From assembly GCA_012038135.1 (NCBI GenBank), contig JAAVJQ010000017.1, positions 1-57,448 on the forward strand: DNA of 57,448 bases, in the 5' to 3' direction. The position numbers and the translations under genes were made by a program. This DNA is from Salinimicrobium nanhaiense. GTDB taxonomy: Bacteria; Bacteroidota; Bacteroidia; Flavobacteriales; Flavobacteriaceae. Positions 8,206-18,163 of the stretch are shown one piece after another (the stretch's first letter is position 1; every line of letters starts with the position of its first letter). The notes under the pieces are model-generated. The model worked only from the letters and a program-made list of their open reading frames with translations, ran no database searches and was not told the DNA's origin.

Positions 8206-8759
8206 AAACCTTTATTCATAAACTCTCTGATGTTCAATCTATTTCTATAGGAAGCGGCTCAACGATCTGGCAGTTTGTGGTCATTCTGAAGGATGCAGTA
8301 ATTGGTAGAGACTGTAATATAAATTCACATGTTTTTATTGAAAATGATGTGGTTATTGGGGATAGAGTGACCGTTAAAGCCGGTGTTCAAATTTGGGATG
8401 GTTTAAGAATTGAAAATGATGTTTTTATCGGTCCAAATGTTACGTTTACTAATGATATTGTTCCCAGGTCAAAGAAGTATCCTCAATCTTTTAAAAAAAC
8501 TCTAATAAAAAGAGGGGCATCAATAGGGGCAAATGCTACGATCATTGCAGGAAATGAAATAGGCGAATACTCACTTGTTGGTGCAGGCTCTGTTGTTACT
8601 AAAACAGTGGGGAAAAATGAATTGTGGATAGGTCAGCCTGCCACACATCGCGGTTATGTTACCAACGAGGGAGAGATCCTGGATCTATACTTAATAAGCA
8701 AAAAAAGCGGTAAAAGGTTTTATTGGAGTGAATCGAAATTGATAGAAGAGAATGATTAA
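8202..8759 (+). CDS. FdtC/QdtC-like N-acetyltransferase (hexapeptide repeat)
   Basis: This 185-residue left-handed beta-helix acyltransferase has hexapeptide coils along its whole length ([46 protein letters not shown]). The TNDxxPRSK loop is typical of the WbpD/FdtC/QdtC group. It is predicted to acetylate the 3-amino group of the dTDP sugar made by the next gene's aminotransferase. It overlaps both neighbours, so translation is coupled. Confidence 0.88.
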   Translation: MKTFIHKLSDVQSISIGSGSTIWQFVVILKDAVIGRDCNINSHVFIENDVVIGDRVTVKAGVQIWDGLRIENDVFIGPNVTFTNDIVPRSKKYPQSFKKTLIKRGASIGANATIIAGNEIGEYSLVGAGSVVTKTVGKNELWIGQPATHRGYVTNEGEILDLYLISKKSGKRFYWSESKLIEEND

Positions 8760-9876
8760 ATTTTTAGACTTACAAAAAGTTAACGCTGAGTACGAACAAG
8801 AGCTTAAAGAGGCAGCAGCAAGGGTCATTGACTCTGGGTGGTATTTACTTGGAAAAGAATTACAATCTTTTGAAGAAAATTATGCCAAATTTTGTGGAAC
8901 AAGATATGCCATAGGGGTGGCAAACGGATTAGATGCCTTAAGGCTCATCTTTAGGGGCTACATTGAATTGGGAGTAATGGAACCTGGCGATGAAATCATT
9001 GTTCCAGCCAATACGTATATTGCTTCAGTTCTTGCGATTACCGACAATTGTTTAAAGCCCATTATGGTAGAGCCCAATATAGGAACTTTCAATCTTGATT
9101 CTTCAAGAATAGAAGAAGTTTTGACTTCACGTACTAAGGCAATTCTAACTGTTCATCTGTATGGGCAGAATTCGGTTGATACAAAGATGTTATCTATTTG
9201 TAAACTTCATAATCTAAAACTGATTGAAGATGCGGCCCAATCTCATGGGGCCTCCTGGAATGGGAAAATAACAGGTAGTATCGGTGATGCGGCAGGCCAT
9301 AGTTTTTATCCTGGGAAGAATCTTGGAGCTTTAGGAGATGCAGGTGCAGTAACGACTAACGATGAAAAATTGAATACTACAGTTAAAGCACTTCGAAATT
9401 ATGGATCATTACAAAAATATCAAAATATTTACAGAGGATTCAATTCAAGAATGGATGAAATTCAAGCAGCTTTTTTAAACGTAAAACTCAGATTTCAGTT
9501 GCGAGAGATAGAAGCCCGAAGGAGGACTGCAGATTATTATCTTAGAACAATCCGTAATCCACTCGTAGAATTGCCGACTGTAATAGACCCATTAGGGCAT
9601 GTTTGGCATTTGTTCGTATTAAAGACTAAGTTTAGGGATGAGTTGCGTAAAAAATTGGAAAAAAATGGTATTGAAACCTTAATTCATTACCCAATACCTC
9701 CTCACAAGCAGGATGCCTATTCCCAATATAAAAATTATGATCTAAAAATTACAGAGAAAATTCACCACGAGGTGCTAAGTTTACCAATCAGTCCAGTAAT
9801 GTCGGCAAACGACGAAGTAGAGGTCGCCAAAGTAATAAATGCATTTGCTTTGGATGATGTTAATAATAACGAATAA
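8752..9876 (+). CDS. dTDP-3-amino-3,6-dideoxyhexose aminotransferase (FdtB/QdtB-like)
   Basis: This DegT/DnrJ/EryC1 aminotransferase of 374 residues begins [14 protein letters not shown]. It carries [13 protein letters not shown], the PLP-contacting EDAAQSHGA and the Schiff-base Lys in [15 protein letters not shown] (about residue 189). Preceded by the ketoisomerase and acetyltransferase, it fits the C3 aminotransferase step. It is clearly different from the 4821 aminotransferase, so the cluster probably makes two amino-deoxysugars. The 5' end overlaps the acetyltransferase by 8 bases. Confidence 0.9.
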   Translation: MIKFLDLQKVNAEYEQELKEAAARVIDSGWYLLGKELQSFEENYAKFCGTRYAIGVANGLDALRLIFRGYIELGVMEPGDEIIVPANTYIASVLAITDNCLKPIMVEPNIGTFNLDSSRIEEVLTSRTKAILTVHLYGQNSVDTKMLSICKLHNLKLIEDAAQSHGASWNGKITGSIGDAAGHSFYPGKNLGALGDAGAVTTNDEKLNTTVKALRNYGSLQKYQNIYRGFNSRMDEIQAAFLNVKLRFQLREIEARRRTADYYLRTIRNPLVELPTVIDPLGHVWHLFVLKTKFRDELRKKLEKNGIETLIHYPIPPHKQDAYSQYKNYDLKITEKIHHEVLSLPISPVMSANDEVEVAKVINAFALDDVNNNE

Positions 9877-9905
9877 AATAATTTTCAGAAACAATTTTTT
9901 TTTTG

Positions 9906-10796
9906 ATGGCTTACATATTTGTACACATCGGATTGCCAAAGACAGCTACAACTACTATTCAGAAGGATATATTAGAAAAACTTCCAGAAGAAAATAAGCT
10001 GAAATACTTTGGTGTAAAACATCCTAGAAAGGCTTCTCAAGAAAAACTTTTTAGAGAGTTTTATTGTTTTATTAGTACAGGAGATAATCTGGGTTCAATT
10101 AAGGAGATGATACATGAAGTCTTAGAATCTGGTAATGATGTCATTATTTCGGAAGAAATGATTACAGTGTCAACAGAAAAAAGTTGGAGAGAAAAAACCT
10201 ATTTTCTTTCCCTATTATTGGAGAATTTTAATTACAAAATAATAGTTTCTGTCAGGGAGCCTGAAAAAGCTATGTTTTCTTACTACATTGAATTATTTGA
10301 AAAATATAACAAAGTTAACAATGAATTTTTACCTGTTGCAATGAAGGAGGAAAGTATGGAAATCTTCCATTATAAAAAATTATTTGAACATCTACATAGT
10401 ATTTTTGATCGAAATAAGATAAGTGTTATACGATTCGAGGATTTAATTACTGGTAATCATTTGGTTATTCTGAAAGTTCTTTCAGTGCCATACAAAGACT
10501 TTAACGGAACATTAAAAGATAATAATACTAGGCAGAAAAACAAGAATTTTATAATTATTAATAAAGAGACGAATCTTGTCTATTTATTACAGAACCTCAT
10601 TCCTCCTTTTCTCAGGCCTATAATCAATGCTCTAAAAGATTTAAGAGTATTTAAATTTTTAGGAAGAAAGCTAAATATGAAATTTTCTAAAACATATAAA
10701 ATAAATATTCCACCAGAATCTCATTTCTTAATATTGGGAGAATTTCTTGAAGAAGATAAAAAGTATCTTCGAGAAAACTATGGCATAAAATATTAG
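9906..10796 (+). CDS. sulfotransferase-family protein (PAPS-dependent)
   Basis: This is a cytosolic-type sulfotransferase of about 296 residues. The 5'-phosphosulfate-binding loop is HIGLPKTATTTIQK, close to the N-terminus. The 3'-phosphate-binding segment IIVSVREPEKAMFSYY lies near residues 113-128, with the expected Arg and Ser. It would transfer sulfate from PAPS to a sugar of the repeat unit. I use ATG 9906 rather than the in-frame TTG at 9903. The gene sits among sugar genes with cysDN upstream, which suggests a sulfated polysaccharide. Its codons are AT-rich compared with the neighbours. Confidence 0.8.
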   Translation: MAYIFVHIGLPKTATTTIQKDILEKLPEENKLKYFGVKHPRKASQEKLFREFYCFISTGDNLGSIKEMIHEVLESGNDVIISEEMITVSTEKSWREKTYFLSLLLENFNYKIIVSVREPEKAMFSYYIELFEKYNKVNNEFLPVAMKEESMEIFHYKKLFEHLHSIFDRNKISVIRFEDLITGNHLVILKVLSVPYKDFNGTLKDNNTRQKNKNFIIINKETNLVYLLQNLIPPFLRPIINALKDLRVFKFLGRKLNMKFSKTYKINIPPESHFLILGEFLEEDKKYLRENYGIKY

Positions 10797-10837
10797 AAAC
10801 TATTCAATAGGTGATCGATATTGCCGCTAAAGAATAA

Positions 10838-12295
10838 TTGGAAAGAAGTACTACAAATTTAAAATTACAAGCTACCCGTGGAATATTATGGAGTACGGTA
10901 GATAAGTTTGCTGGAAGATTCGGGCAATTTATAATAGGTATTATTTTAGCTCGACTTTTACTTCCTGAAGACTTCGGTCTTATAGGAATGCTAACTGTTT
11001 TTTTAGCTTTTTCCAAAAGCTTTATCGATAGTGGGATGGGTTCTGGCCTTATTCAAAAAAAGGATCGGACCGATGTTGATTTTTCCACTGTATTTGTTTT
11101 TAATCTTGTTATAAGTTTTTCTTTTTATTTCCTTCTGTTTCTAAGCGCCCCCTATATTGCAGAATTTTATAATAGGCCAGAACTTGTAAATCTAACCAGG
11201 GTTCTGGGCTTAATAATTGTGATCAATTCTTTTGCAGTTGTACAAAGAGCACGACTTACTATAAAAATAGATTTTAAGACCTACGCCAAAGTAAATGTCA
11301 CATCTGTAGTAATTGGAGGCCTCTTTGGGGTATTATTTGCCTATCTTGATTATGGGGTATGGGCTCTGGTAATCCAGCATCTCTCAGGTGCATTCGTAAC
11401 TGTAGCATTGTTATGGCATTTCAACAAATGGAAGCCCTCCATGGAGTTTTCACGGGATTCATTCCGGAACCTTTTTGGCTTTGGCTCAAAATTATTAGTG
11501 GCCAGCCTGTATGCCCAGGCTTTTCGGAATGTCTACGACATAAGTATAGGTAAGTTTTATTCAGCTTCTCAGCTTGGTTATTACACCCGGGCAATAGGAT
11601 TTGCAGAATTGTCATCGGGGACTATTAGTAGTATTCTTCAGCAGGTAACTTTTCCAATTCTTGCTTCTTTGCAGGATGACAAACATAGAATGGTCTCTGC
11701 ATACAGGCGTCTCATAAAAATGTCTTCTTTTTTTATTTTTCCTTCAATGACTCTTTTGGCCTTACTGTCAGAACCCATTATAATTTTATTACTCGGGGAA
11801 AAATGGAGGCCTGTTATTGTTCTCCTTCAATGGATGTGTTTTGCCAGAGTCTTCTATCCGATTTCGACCATGAATATGAATATACTCAACGCGTCAGGAA
11901 GGTCTGACTTATTCCTAAAAATAGACTTATCTAAATTGCCTCTGTTAATAATATCCCTAATTATTACGGTACCGATAGGTGTTGAAGCAATAGTAATAGG
12001 CCATGTTGTTACATCCTTTTTATCTTTTTTTATTAATGCTTACCTACCAGGGAAATTATACGGTTACGGAGCTGTTTCTCAACTTAGGGATATGCTCCCT
12101 GTTTTTTTATCTACCTTCATAATGGCAGGGGCAGTCTTTCTATTGACACTGACAGTAAAGAATCAGTATTTGGAAATTGCTTTAGGTGGAATGACCGGTT
12201 TGGGCGTATTCTGGTTAATGAGCTATTTCTTAAAAATGGATGAGTTGAAAGAAATTGAAGGCTTGTTTAAAAATTTATTAAAAAGAAAACTTTAG
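10838..12295 (+). CDS. oligosaccharide flippase (Wzx, MOP superfamily)
   Basis: This polytopic membrane protein of 485 residues has about 12-14 hydrophobic segments. The N-terminus is that of WzxC-like flippases (ATRGILWSTVDKFAGRF, then LARLLLPEDFGLIGML). It is predicted to flip undecaprenyl-linked repeat units across the inner membrane. An in-frame stop at 10835-10837 directly precedes the only sensible start, a TTG at 10838, and the first helix would be lost with any later ATG. Confidence 0.9.
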   Translation: MERSTTNLKLQATRGILWSTVDKFAGRFGQFIIGIILARLLLPEDFGLIGMLTVFLAFSKSFIDSGMGSGLIQKKDRTDVDFSTVFVFNLVISFSFYFLLFLSAPYIAEFYNRPELVNLTRVLGLIIVINSFAVVQRARLTIKIDFKTYAKVNVTSVVIGGLFGVLFAYLDYGVWALVIQHLSGAFVTVALLWHFNKWKPSMEFSRDSFRNLFGFGSKLLVASLYAQAFRNVYDISIGKFYSASQLGYYTRAIGFAELSSGTISSILQQVTFPILASLQDDKHRMVSAYRRLIKMSSFFIFPSMTLLALLSEPIIILLLGEKWRPVIVLLQWMCFARVFYPISTMNMNILNASGRSDLFLKIDLSKLPLLIISLIITVPIGVEAIVIGHVVTSFLSFFINAYLPGKLYGYGAVSQLRDMLPVFLSTFIMAGAVFLLTLTVKNQYLEIALGGMTGLGVFWLMSYFLKMDELKEIEGLFKNLLKRKL

Positions 12296-12360
12296 AAGGA
12301 TTGTGGCCGTATATTTCGATGGCTGTTTTAAAGAATCTATCTTTGCTTAAAATAAAAAGA

Positions 12361-13305
12361 ATGGATGAGAGGTTGAATTCGGAGGTACTTGTTTCGGTTG
12401 TTGTAGTGACCTATAACAGTAGTGAATTTATTATAGATACCTTGGAGAGTATAAAAAATCAAACCTATCCAAATATCGAGTTAATAATTTCCGACGACTG
12501 TTCAGGTGATGACACAGTAAAGGTCTGTAAAGAATGGATAGAGACAAACGAAGATCGCTTTGTTCGGGCAGAAGTGGTCACTTCTCCTGTTAATACGGGT
12601 GTTGCACCTAATTTTAATAGAGGCATAGAGAGAAGTCAGGGGGAATGGATTAAAACTATAGGTGGCGATGACGCTTTATATCCTGATGTCATAGAACAGT
12701 ATTTAAATTTTGCCAGTAAACATCATGAAGTACAATTTCTCCACTCCAGGGCAGTAAATTTTTCAGGAAATTTTGATGAAGAAAATAAACTGGATAGCCC
12801 TCCCTCCAAAAACCTGAACATTAATCGTCCGGGAATCACCGCCCAGGAACAATTTCAGATATTATTAAGAACATGTAATATAGCAGCTCCTACTGTTATG
12901 ATCAAAAGATCAGTTTTAGAGAAGGTGGGATTGTTTAATGAAGAATATCCCATGTGGGAGGATACTCCCATGTGGATCAAGATCACTAAGAATAACATCA
13001 AACTTTACTATTTAGACATTTTTGGAGCCAAGTATCGTATAAGAGTGGATTCTGTAATTAGAGAAAACACGAAAAGTAAAATTCTCTCAAATTTTAGTAT
13101 GTATCGAAGTAGAGCTTATATGAATGTCTGTTTGCCACATATATCCGGATTTGAAAAACTTCTCAAGATATCCGCCTTAAGAATGAATGAATTATTTTAT
13201 AAATTAAATAATAATTCAGTCTGGGTAAGAGGTGCTTATTCCGTTTTAGCGAAACCACTTATGTATTTAGTCCATCGAATCAACAAATCTTATAAGTATG
13301 GCTGA
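12361..13305 (+). CDS. glycosyltransferase family 2
   Basis: This GT-A enzyme has VSVVVVTYNSSEFIIDTLES, ISDDCSGDDT and the metal-site-like GGDDALYPDV, followed by the acceptor-domain WEDTPMW. The frame is open from a TTG at 12301 with an ATG at 12319. ATG 12361 places the usual handful of residues before the first strand, so I use it (315 residues). It follows wzx and probably adds a residue to the repeat unit. Donor unknown. Confidence 0.86.
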   Translation: MDERLNSEVLVSVVVVTYNSSEFIIDTLESIKNQTYPNIELIISDDCSGDDTVKVCKEWIETNEDRFVRAEVVTSPVNTGVAPNFNRGIERSQGEWIKTIGGDDALYPDVIEQYLNFASKHHEVQFLHSRAVNFSGNFDEENKLDSPPSKNLNINRPGITAQEQFQILLRTCNIAAPTVMIKRSVLEKVGLFNEEYPMWEDTPMWIKITKNNIKLYYLDIFGAKYRIRVDSVIRENTKSKILSNFSMYRSRAYMNVCLPHISGFEKLLKISALRMNELFYKLNNNSVWVRGAYSVLAKPLMYLVHRINKSYKYG

Positions 13306-13335
13306 AACTATATTAAAATTTAAAATAGGAGACGA

Positions 13336-14229
13336 ATGGTAAGCATTGTAATGCCTGCTCACAATCGTGAAAAAACAATAGTAAGGGCCATAAATAGCAT
13401 TATTGACCAAACCTATAAAAATTTCGAAATTATTATTGTAGATGATTTTTCCACAGATAATACATCAAAGATAATTTCTTCAATAAAGGATCAAAGAGTA
13501 AGATATTTTTGTCTTTCTAAAAATCAGGGTGCTGCTGCAGCCAGGAATTACGGAATAAGAAAAGCTAAAGGAGAATTGATCTCTTTTCTGGATAGTGATG
13601 ATTATTATGAGGAGGATTTCTTAAAAGAAAGTGTAAGAATATTAGAAGGAACTTCTCCTAATGTTGGTTTTATGTGGACGGGTATTCGCTTCCATTTCTC
13701 AAAGGGAAATTCTTTCGAGGAGGTGTGGAAACCTCAGTTCATAAAAAGTTCCTTTTTTACATTTTTAAATGAATTAAAAATAGGTACAGGTTCTGGAATT
13801 ACCATAAAAAAAGAAGTCTTTAATAACTGCGGATTTTTTGATGAAGCTTTGCCCGCTGCAGAGGATACGGAATTTTTTTACCGCATAACGCAATCCTATG
13901 ATTACACTTTCTCTGCCAGGGTTTTAATCAATATTGATAAGAGTGGAAATGACAGAATGTCTAAAGATTTCACGAACATAGGTAAAGCTTATAACTCGTT
14001 TATACCGAATTATTTGCAAATAATAGATAGTAATGAAAAGTTAATGAGAAAATTTTATTACAAAATGATGTGGTTAAATTATCATTTAGGTGATAAGAAA
14101 GAGGCGAGAATGTATTATAAAAAAATACCCAGACGTTTAAATACTCTCAAAATTAAATTGGTACGTACTCTGTTTGAGATTTTCCCCAAACGGGCTGCAG
14201 CTGTAATGCACAAAAACCTCTCTTTTTAA
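13336..14229 (+). CDS. glycosyltransferase family 2
   Basis: This 297-residue GT-A glycosyltransferase has VSIVMPAHNREKTIVRAINS at the N-terminus, VDDFSTDNT and the DSDDYYEEDF metal-binding motif near residue 93. PAAEDTEFFYRI is the usual late catalytic-region motif. The C-terminal tail is basic and may contact the membrane. It lies directly before the pseudogene at 14231. Confidence 0.87.
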   Translation: MVSIVMPAHNREKTIVRAINSIIDQTYKNFEIIIVDDFSTDNTSKIISSIKDQRVRYFCLSKNQGAAAARNYGIRKAKGELISFLDSDDYYEEDFLKESVRILEGTSPNVGFMWTGIRFHFSKGNSFEEVWKPQFIKSSFFTFLNELKIGTGSGITIKKEVFNNCGFFDEALPAAEDTEFFYRITQSYDYTFSARVLINIDKSGNDRMSKDFTNIGKAYNSFIPNYLQIIDSNEKLMRKFYYKMMWLNYHLGDKKEARMYYKKIPRRLNTLKIKLVRTLFEIFPKRAAAVMHKNLSF

Positions 14230-14230
14230 C

Positions 14231-14597
14231 ATGAAGAAAGTTCTATATTTATTTGATTCCTTAAAAAGAGGTGGGGAAGAAACCGATCACCGAAGTTTGA
14301 GAGATGGGAGCTATAACCACTAACCTTTTAAAAGAAAACTGAAATTTTAAGAAACTAAAGCAAATATTATCCATTCCTTCATGTGGAGCTAAGGAAGAAA
14401 GGCTCACATTTTTCGTCAATAAAAGACATTTAGGATCGTCCAAAATTATTAAAGTTAAGGATTCGATTGACAAAAATGCAGTCGTACATATAAATTTATT
14501 GTAGTAAGACGGGGAACAATAACAAAAAGAAGTGATAGAAATATATCTTCAATTACAAAACTGTAGAAGTTCAGCAGTTGAGCTTTTGAAATATTAA
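14231..14597 (+). pseudogene. decayed gene remnant, possibly a glycosyltransferase
   Basis: An ATG at 14231 opens with MKKVLYLFDSLKRGGEE, which looks like the start of a GT4 enzyme, but it stops after 30 codons. In another frame, 14304-14504 reads MGAITTNLLKEN, a stop at 14340, then 53 plausible residues ending in DSIDKNAVVHINLL and a stop. A third piece ending at about 14597 reads QKEVIEIYLQLQNCRSSAVE. The frames change twice and stops interrupt each piece. This is best explained by a dead gene with internal deletions. The family is uncertain. Confidence 0.55.
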
Positions 14598-14694
14598 TGG
14601 TGGGGAAGTTTTCCCATATAGTAAAAAAAGTTTATAAATCATGAACAAGGGGGAAAACTTCTTTTCATATTTTGAATGTTTTAAAAAAGAAAGA

Positions 14695-15732
14695 ATGAAA
14701 ATACTTATAACGGGTGCCGCGGGTTTTATTGGTTACCATCTGACCTATAGGTTAATCAAAGAAGGATACGAGGTAATAGGTTTAGATAATATTAATGATT
14801 ACTATGACCAAACTTTGAAATACGACAGATTAAAAGAAATTGGAATAGATGATTTAGAAGCCAAGTCTAATAATGAATTAATTGCTAGTAATTTGTTTAG
14901 TAATTTCAGATTTATAAGAATGCATCTTGAAGATCGAAAAAATCTTCCAAAAATTTTTGAAAGTCATTCCTTTGATATAGTTTGCAATTTGGCAGCCCAG
15001 GCTGGTGTTCGATATAGTATTGAAAATCCCGAATCCTATATAGACAGTAATGTGGTAGGTTTCGTGAATCTTTTAGAGTGCTGCCGTAATTATAAGGTAC
15101 CACATGTAATTTATGCAAGCAGTTCGAGTGTGTATGGTCAAAATGAGAAGGTGCCTTTTTCGGTTGAGGATGATGTAGATCATCCAGTAAGCCTTTATGC
15201 TGCAACAAAAAAAAGCAATGAACTAATGGCCTACACCTATAGCCACCTTTATGGGTTCAAAACCACCGGTCTTCGTTTTTTTACAGTCTATGGCCCGTGG
15301 GGTCGGCCTGATATGGCTATGTTTCTTTTTACCGATGCCATTATTAACAAAAAACCGATCAACGTCTTTAACAATGGAGATCTTGAGAGAGACTTTACTT
15401 ATATTGATGATATTGTTAATGGTGTTCTGAAGATCATTGAATCCAAAGAAAACTCAACCCAAAATAAGTATAAAATTTATAATATTGGGAATAGCAAACC
15501 CGTGAGACTAATTGATTTCATAACAGAAATAGAGGAACAGTTAGGAGTTGTGGCAGAAAAGCAGATGATGCCGATGCAGCCAGGCGATGTAAACAGAACC
15601 TGGGCAGACGTTAGCTCTTTAAAAAAGGATTTTAATTATGAGCCCATTACCTCTATTGAAGAAGGAGTGAGACAGTTTATTAGCTGGTACAAGAATTACT
15701 ATAGATTGGACGATGGAAATGACTCACCATAA
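14695..15732 (+). CDS. NAD-dependent epimerase (UDP-glucuronate 4-epimerase-like)
   Basis: This extended SDR of about 345 residues has GAAGFIGYHL at the N-terminus, YASSSSVYGQN and the SLYAATKKSNE catalytic Tyr/Lys motif. GLRFFTVYGPWGRPDMA is characteristic of the CapI/UDP-glucuronate 4-epimerase group. It would supply UDP-galacturonate for the polysaccharide. The frame is open from 14641, but ATG 14695 gives the normal MKILITGAAGFIG start. No UDP-glucose 6-dehydrogenase is visible in the window, so the uronate precursor must come from elsewhere. Confidence 0.88.
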   Translation: MKILITGAAGFIGYHLTYRLIKEGYEVIGLDNINDYYDQTLKYDRLKEIGIDDLEAKSNNELIASNLFSNFRFIRMHLEDRKNLPKIFESHSFDIVCNLAAQAGVRYSIENPESYIDSNVVGFVNLLECCRNYKVPHVIYASSSSVYGQNEKVPFSVEDDVDHPVSLYAATKKSNELMAYTYSHLYGFKTTGLRFFTVYGPWGRPDMAMFLFTDAIINKKPINVFNNGDLERDFTYIDDIVNGVLKIIESKENSTQNKYKIYNIGNSKPVRLIDFITEIEEQLGVVAEKQMMPMQPGDVNRTWADVSSLKKDFNYEPITSIEEGVRQFISWYKNYYRLDDGNDSP

Positions 15733-15846
15733 AAAAAACTTGGTTCTTGAGGATATTGAGTTTGTGGTGAGAATTTCCATTTAGGTCAAAAAGAAGCTCC
15801 ACCCATCGAAAAAAAGTGAATCGTCAATTTTTGAAATACCCCACAA

Positions 15847-16983
15847 ATGACTAAAATTTTATTCCTGATAGATACACTTCAGACGGGTGGTGCGGAAAAA
15901 AGTTTGCTCGAAATAACTAAACGGTTTAAGAAATATGAACCTATATTTATTCATTTATTCGAAGGAGATGGTTTGAAAGAACAATTTCAGCAGGAGAACA
16001 TCCAGACCATTTCTTTAGGTTTGCCTGCTTCTTTTGAAGTTAAAAAAGTTGCCAGTCATGTTATACCAATCGTCCGGGAGATACAACCGGCTTTGATTCA
16101 TTCCACCCTTTTTCATTCTGATTTAGTCTCCAGGTTTCTGAGAAAGAAATATAATTTTCTTACTATAAATAGCTTTGTAAACAATTCCTATAGTAAAAGA
16201 AGATATGAAGAGCTTGACTTGAAATCGAAATTCAAATTATTGATTATTCAACAATGGGACCGAGTGACTTCGAAAAATGTAGATTTTTTTATTTCTAATT
16301 CGCATACTATAAAAAAGTCAAATTCCAGAGCATTGGGTATATCTCTGGATAAAATACAGGTGATTTTTAGAGGAAGGGATAAAACCAATTTTGAAGAACT
16401 ACCAGAACACAAAATCCAAGAGATTAGGAAGGACTTAGGAATAGGTGATGAAAGAATTTATTTGAATGTCAGCCGACTCCTTGAGAGAAAAGGCCAAAGC
16501 AATCTTTTAAAAGCTTTTAGAAAGGTGATACTGGTATTTCCTGATTCTAAGCTTTTAATAGCGGGGGAGGGGCCTTATAGAGATGTTCTGGAGCAAAAAA
16601 TATTTTCCCTGGGTTTGTCTGAAAACGTCTTCTTGTTGGGAAATAGAAGTGATATCCCTGCACTTTTGCAGATGGCCGACATTTTTGTGTTCCCCTCTCA
16701 TTATGAAGGCTTACCAGGAGCTCTTATTGAGGCCATGATGTCCAAAATTCCTATCATTGCCTCAAATATAGCCGAAAATCTAGAATGTGTAGACGAGGAC
16801 ACAGCTTTTTTATTTAAAGTGCAGGATGTCGACGATCTTGCGGATAAGATGATAAAGGTGGCAACAGATGTAAACGCACTCAAAAAAGTGAAAAGGGCCC
16901 ATAACTTTGCTCTGCAAAACTTCGATATAAGAAAAATAGCTTCAGATTACGAGAATGTCTACGATAAACTGCTGAAAGCTTGA
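15847..16983 (+). CDS. glycosyltransferase family 4
   Basis: This GT-B enzyme of 378 residues opens with ILFLIDTLQTGGAEKSLLEI. The donor-binding C-terminal half includes LNVSRLLERKGQSNLLKAF, LIAGEGPYRDVLEQ and the EX7E region HYEGLPGALIEAM. It is a clear paralogue of the gene at 26010, sharing IIPIV-rich spacing, HSTLFHSDL and SFVNNSYS-like segments. Its 3' end overlaps the next gene by 4 bases. Donor unknown. Confidence 0.88.
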   Translation: MTKILFLIDTLQTGGAEKSLLEITKRFKKYEPIFIHLFEGDGLKEQFQQENIQTISLGLPASFEVKKVASHVIPIVREIQPALIHSTLFHSDLVSRFLRKKYNFLTINSFVNNSYSKRRYEELDLKSKFKLLIIQQWDRVTSKNVDFFISNSHTIKKSNSRALGISLDKIQVIFRGRDKTNFEELPEHKIQEIRKDLGIGDERIYLNVSRLLERKGQSNLLKAFRKVILVFPDSKLLIAGEGPYRDVLEQKIFSLGLSENVFLLGNRSDIPALLQMADIFVFPSHYEGLPGALIEAMMSKIPIIASNIAENLECVDEDTAFLFKVQDVDDLADKMIKVATDVNALKKVKRAHNFALQNFDIRKIASDYENVYDKLLKA

Positions 16984-18065
16984 AAATCCTTCAACTTATT
17001 CACCGATCACAGAAGCGTGGAGCGGAAGCATTTGCTTGCCAACTCTCCAACCACTTGACAGCTCGAGGTCATGATGTCAGAATAGTGTCACTATATGAAG
17101 GTTCTGCTAGTCTTCCCTTCGAAGGAGAAGTAGAATGTCTGGAGGCAATTCCGTCAAGAAAACTTATCAATTTCAATGCCTGGAGAAAATTGGCTGCCGT
17201 TGTCACGGATTTCCATCCGGATGTGGTGCAGGCTAATTCAGGAGACACTTTAAAATTTGCAGTTTTTTCAAAAACATTTTTCAGATGGTCTCATCCAATT
17301 ATCTTCAGAAATGCCAGTGAGGTAGGTCGATATCTAACTTCAACACCACAAAAGCTTCTAAACAGTTTTCTATATCGCAATGTTGATCAGGTAATATCCG
17401 TCTCACAAGCTTCAGAAAGAGATATCCTAAATCACTTTCCATTCCTCCGGGGGAAAACTGAAGTAATACCTGTTGGTCTTGAAAAGACCTTAGGAGGAAT
17501 TGAAGAAGTTTCATTAGAACCTTACGGAGCAAAACATATTATTCATGTTGGAGGATTTAGTTTTGAGAAAAATCACAAAGGCCTGATGAGAATCTTTCAA
17601 GCGCTTTTCAAATCTAAGACCGATTTACATTTGCACCTGATAGGAGACGGTCTATTAAGACCGGAAATACAACAAGAAGTGAGCAGGTTGGGTTTTGATG
17701 GGATGGTTACTTTATATGGTTTTGTCGATAATCCATTGGCCTATATCAAGGCGGCTGATGTTCTGGTGCTTCCCAGCATTATAGAAGGATTGCCTGGTGT
17801 ATTGTTAGAGGCTATGTATTGTAAAACTCCTGTAGTAGCTTATGATGTGGGAGGTATTTCAGAAATTGTTTTACCTCATACAGGAAGATTAATCCCGAAA
17901 GGAAATGAGCACGCGTTTGCTACTGCAATTCTCGATACTTTTAATTCTCCTGACAGTTCAAAAATTGAAAATGCTTATAAGTTGGTTCTTAGAGACTACC
18001 TAAATGCCAAAATCGCCAAAGAATTTCTTCACGCTTACAACAGTCTTATAGCGTCTAAAAATTAG
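16980..18065 (+). CDS. glycosyltransferase family 4
   Basis: This 361-residue GT-B glycosyltransferase has KILQLIHRSQKRGAEAFACQ at the start, IHVGGFSFEKNHKGLMRIF, LHLIGDGLLRPEIQQ and PSIIEGLPGVLLEAMYCKTP with the donor-phosphate Glu residues. The start is a TTG that overlaps the previous stop (TTGA), implying coupled translation. A separate promoter follows its stop, so this gene may close the first long transcript. Confidence 0.87.
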   Translation: MKILQLIHRSQKRGAEAFACQLSNHLTARGHDVRIVSLYEGSASLPFEGEVECLEAIPSRKLINFNAWRKLAAVVTDFHPDVVQANSGDTLKFAVFSKTFFRWSHPIIFRNASEVGRYLTSTPQKLLNSFLYRNVDQVISVSQASERDILNHFPFLRGKTEVIPVGLEKTLGGIEEVSLEPYGAKHIIHVGGFSFEKNHKGLMRIFQALFKSKTDLHLHLIGDGLLRPEIQQEVSRLGFDGMVTLYGFVDNPLAYIKAADVLVLPSIIEGLPGVLLEAMYCKTPVVAYDVGGISEIVLPHTGRLIPKGNEHAFATAILDTFNSPDSSKIENAYKLVLRDYLNAKIAKEFLHAYNSLIASKN

Positions 18066-18114
18066 AATGAATGGCAATTCAGAAGTGTGCACCTCTTAAA
18101 TAATTGCAAAAAGA

Positions 18115-18144
18115 TTGCTGCCTTTTGATTAAGCCTTAAATTTG
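18115..18144 (+). promoter_or_regulatory. Bacteroidota promoter (TTG-N19-TAAATTTG)
   Basis: TTG at 18115-18117, a 19-base spacer and TAAATTTG at 18137-18144 match the Bacteroidota sigma-A consensus TTG-N19-TAnnTTTG. It lies 20 bases before the ATG at 18164, indicating a separate transcript for the GT4 gene there. Confidence 0.7.
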
Positions 18145-18163
18145 TTGCCCAGATGGAGATTCC

